DNA of 23,226 bases, from the NCBI GenBank assembly GCA_964504075.1, contig CAZDCT010000006.1, forward strand, positions 1 to 23,226, in the 5' to 3' direction. The notes below the pieces were generated by a model, which was not told the DNA's origin, made no database searches, and worked only from the letters and a program-made list of their open reading frames with translations. This DNA comes from JAHJCL01 sp964504075. Lineage in GTDB: Bacteria; Patescibacteriota; Minisyncoccia; Minisyncoccales; DG-74-3. Below are positions 21,980 to 23,226 of the stretch, piece by piece; the first letter of the stretch is position 1; each line of letters begins with the position of its first letter. The position numbers and the translations under genes are program-made.

Positions 21980-22594
21980 ATGAGAAAAATTAGTATTATT
22001 GATAGTTTAGAAGAATCAATAAAAGTAATTAAAGAGGGTGGAGTGATTGTTTTTCCAACTGACACTGTTTATGGATTAGTTTGTGATACTACTAGTCAAA
22101 AAGCAATTCAAAAACTTTTTCAGATTAAAAAAAGAGACCTTAGAAAACCAATTCCTGTTTTTGTAAAAAATATTGAAATGGCTAAACAAATAGCAACTAT
22201 TAGTGAAAAACAAGAGAGATTTTTAGAAAATGTTTGGCCCGGTAAGGTAACAGTAGTTTTAAAAGCTAAAATTGATTTTCCTCAAGGAGTTTTGGGAGAA
22301 GATAAAACAATTGGATTAAGAATTCCTGATTATGCTCCACTTAATGCTTTGTTTAATAAAATTAATAAACCGTTAAGCGGCACTTCAGCTAATTTGGCTG
22401 GAGAACACTCTTGTTTGGATGTTAATAATATTGTTGCTCAATTTGCAAATGAAAAATTACAACCAGATTTAATTATTGATGCTGGAACTTTAAATCCTTC
22501 CCAACCATCTACAACAGTTGATTTAACTGGTAAAGAGTTAAAAGTCTTGAGAAAAGGAGATTTAAAAGAAAAAGAACTAATTAAAATGTTTTAA
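21980..22594 (+). CDS. tsaC: L-threonylcarbamoyladenylate synthase (TsaC/Sua5/YrdC family)
   Basis: Makes threonylcarbamoyl-AMP from threonine, bicarbonate and ATP for the t6A modification at position 37 of tRNAs that read ANN codons. It is 204 residues, a one-domain TsaC form without the Sua5 C-terminal domain. Motifs are GGVIVFPTDTVYGL (20-33), the KKRDLRKPIPVFV segment (49-61), WPGKVTVVL, GLRIPDY, SGTSANLAGE (131-140) and PSTTVDL near the C-terminus followed by VLRKGDL. It fits the synthetase-rich surroundings: t6A matters for tRNA-Ile and initiator tRNA-Met, whose synthetases are in the window. The stop overlaps the next ATG (TAATG). Confidence 0.93.
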   Translation: MRKISIIDSLEESIKVIKEGGVIVFPTDTVYGLVCDTTSQKAIQKLFQIKKRDLRKPIPVFVKNIEMAKQIATISEKQERFLENVWPGKVTVVLKAKIDFPQGVLGEDKTIGLRIPDYAPLNALFNKINKPLSGTSANLAGEHSCLDVNNIVAQFANEKLQPDLIIDAGTLNPSQPSTTVDLTGKELKVLRKGDLKEKELIKMF

Positions 22595-23112
22595 TGAATT
22601 TAGACTTGTATCTTTTTGGAGAAATAAATAAGTTTGCTGGAAAATATTTTTGGTTGGATACTCTGGCTATATTTTTTGCCCAATATTTTGAGTATGTTTT
22701 TATTTTTCTTTTGATTTTATTTTTAGCTAGAAACTTTAGAAAATATATTTACATGATTGTTGAGGCATTTTTTGCCGCTATTTTAGCTAAAGAAATTTTT
22801 GTAGATATTATTCGTCAATTATGGCCAAAGTTCCGTCCTTTTGTAGAAAAACAAATTTATTTATTGATTCAGCATCCGGTTACTGCTTCTTTTCCCTCTG
22901 CTCATGCTGCTTTTTATTTTGCCATAGCAACAACTATTTATTTTTATCATAAAAAAGCTGGCCTTGTTTTTTTAACATCAGCTTCATTAATTTCAATAGC
23001 CAGAGTTTTTTCTGGGGTTCATTGGCCTTCAGACATTTTGGTTGGAAGTTTAATCGGAGTTTTGTCTGCCCTTATTGTAAGGAGGGTGGCCAAAGAAATC
23101 TATAAGGAATAA
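22594..23112 (+). CDS. PAP2 family membrane phosphatase
   Basis: Integral membrane phosphatase of 172 residues, the size of BcrC/YwoA-type undecaprenyl pyrophosphate phosphatases. The three PAP2 motifs are present with small changes: R74-x6-R81-P82 (Arg for the usual first Lys), F-P-S102-A-H104 (PSAH for PSGH) and A-R137-V-F-S-G-V-H143-W-P-S-D147 (Ala for the usual first Ser). Hydrophobic helices are at about 24-45, 52-70, 105-118, 122-138 and 146-162. Recycling of undecaprenyl carrier for the cell wall is likely given murA and glmS nearby, but phosphatidylglycerophosphate or another lipid phosphate cannot be excluded. Translation is coupled to tsaC by a 1-nt overlap. A terminator follows 20 nt after the stop. 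Confidence 0.88.
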   Translation: MNLDLYLFGEINKFAGKYFWLDTLAIFFAQYFEYVFIFLLILFLARNFRKYIYMIVEAFFAAILAKEIFVDIIRQLWPKFRPFVEKQIYLLIQHPVTASFPSAHAAFYFAIATTIYFYHKKAGLVFLTSASLISIARVFSGVHWPSDILVGSLIGVLSALIVRRVAKEIYKE

Positions 23113-23131
23113 TTCTTGTAATCTTAATTGA

Positions 23132-23159
23132 AAAACCCGCATAGATAGCGGGTTTTTTT
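23132..23159. terminator. Bidirectional terminator between PAP2 gene and tRNA-Leu
   Basis: ACCCGC (23135-23140) pairs with GCGGGT (23148-23153) with a 7-nt loop, extended by flanking A's and T's. T's at 23153-23159 serve the plus strand; the A's at 23131-23135 give a T run for the minus-strand tRNA transcript. Confidence 0.85.
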
Positions 23160-23161
23160 AG

Positions 23162-23226
23162 TGCCGAAGGTGGGAGTTGAACCCACACGAGATTGCTCTC
23201 ATGGGTTTTTGAGACCCACGCGTATA
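23162..23226 (-). tRNA. tRNA-Leu (anticodon CAA), 5' part outside the window
   Basis: On the minus strand the anticodon arm is TGGGT-CTCAAAA-ACCCA, giving anticodon CAA (reads UUG). A class II long variable arm (TGAGA, GCAA, TCTCG) follows, then the T arm GTGGG-TTCAACT-CCCAC and the acceptor strand CTTCGGC with discriminator A at 23162. The next bases are CTA, so the 3' CCA is not encoded and a CCA-adding enzyme is required. The acceptor 5' strand and most of the D arm lie beyond the window edge. A Leu identity is supported by the anticodon, the long variable arm and A73. Confidence 0.92.

Overview
The window is AT-rich (roughly one third G+C by eye), tightly packed and bacterial. It looks like a Candidate Phyla Radiation (Patescibacteria, probably Parcubacteria-like) chromosome. 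The reasons are compact operons with abutting or overlapping stops and starts, very few Shine-Dalgarno sequences, an archaeal-like isopentenyl phosphate kinase family gene, an indolepyruvate oxidoreductase without its ferredoxin tail, a MurA with Asp in place of the catalytic Cys, and several orphan proteins. TGA is an ordinary stop (ileS, iorA, iorB and the nucleotidyltransferase end in it), so this is code 11 and not the TGA=Gly code of Gracilibacteria/Absconditabacteria. The phylum is inferred from gene style, not from a marker tree.

Layout. 1-10272 is one plus-strand run: ileS (5' end outside the window), recO, a cysteine-free membrane-anchored beta-rich surface protein, glyS, an M16 zinc peptidase, an AI-2E family membrane protein and metG. 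10273-11095 is the least ordinary part. It holds a promoter-like site, a three-segment RNA switch-like element ending in a terminator, a structured stretch with a possible 49-codon ORF, and a 107-codon orphan gene whose start region is a tandem 30-bp duplication. tatD follows (11146-11970) and faces two minus-strand genes, an orphan protein and an amino acid kinase of the isopentenyl phosphate kinase type. From 13474 the plus strand resumes with leuS-glmS-iorA-iorB. murA is on the minus strand, overlapping iorB at the 3' ends, and diverges from a short operon of a sugar nucleotidyltransferase, a TsaC/Sua5 protein and a PAP2 phosphatase. The window ends inside a minus-strand tRNA-Leu(CAA).

Functional themes. 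Translation dominates: four aminoacyl-tRNA synthetases (Ile, Gly, Met, Leu), a t6A tRNA-modification protein and a leucine tRNA. The second theme is cell-wall precursor supply: GlmS makes glucosamine-6-phosphate, the nucleotidyltransferase could activate a sugar phosphate, MurA commits UDP-GlcNAc to peptidoglycan, and the PAP2 enzyme could recycle the undecaprenyl carrier. IorAB adds a ferredoxin-linked 2-oxoacid step and the kinase hints at isoprenoid salvage.

I found no CRISPR array, insertion sequence, prophage or rRNA. The clearest items for a second look are the leader region at 10274-10760, the tandem start duplication at 10763-10822, the period-7 repeat tracts shared by ileS, metG and that leader, the MurA Cys-to-Asp change, the truncated IorA and the altered HIGH motif in IleRS.
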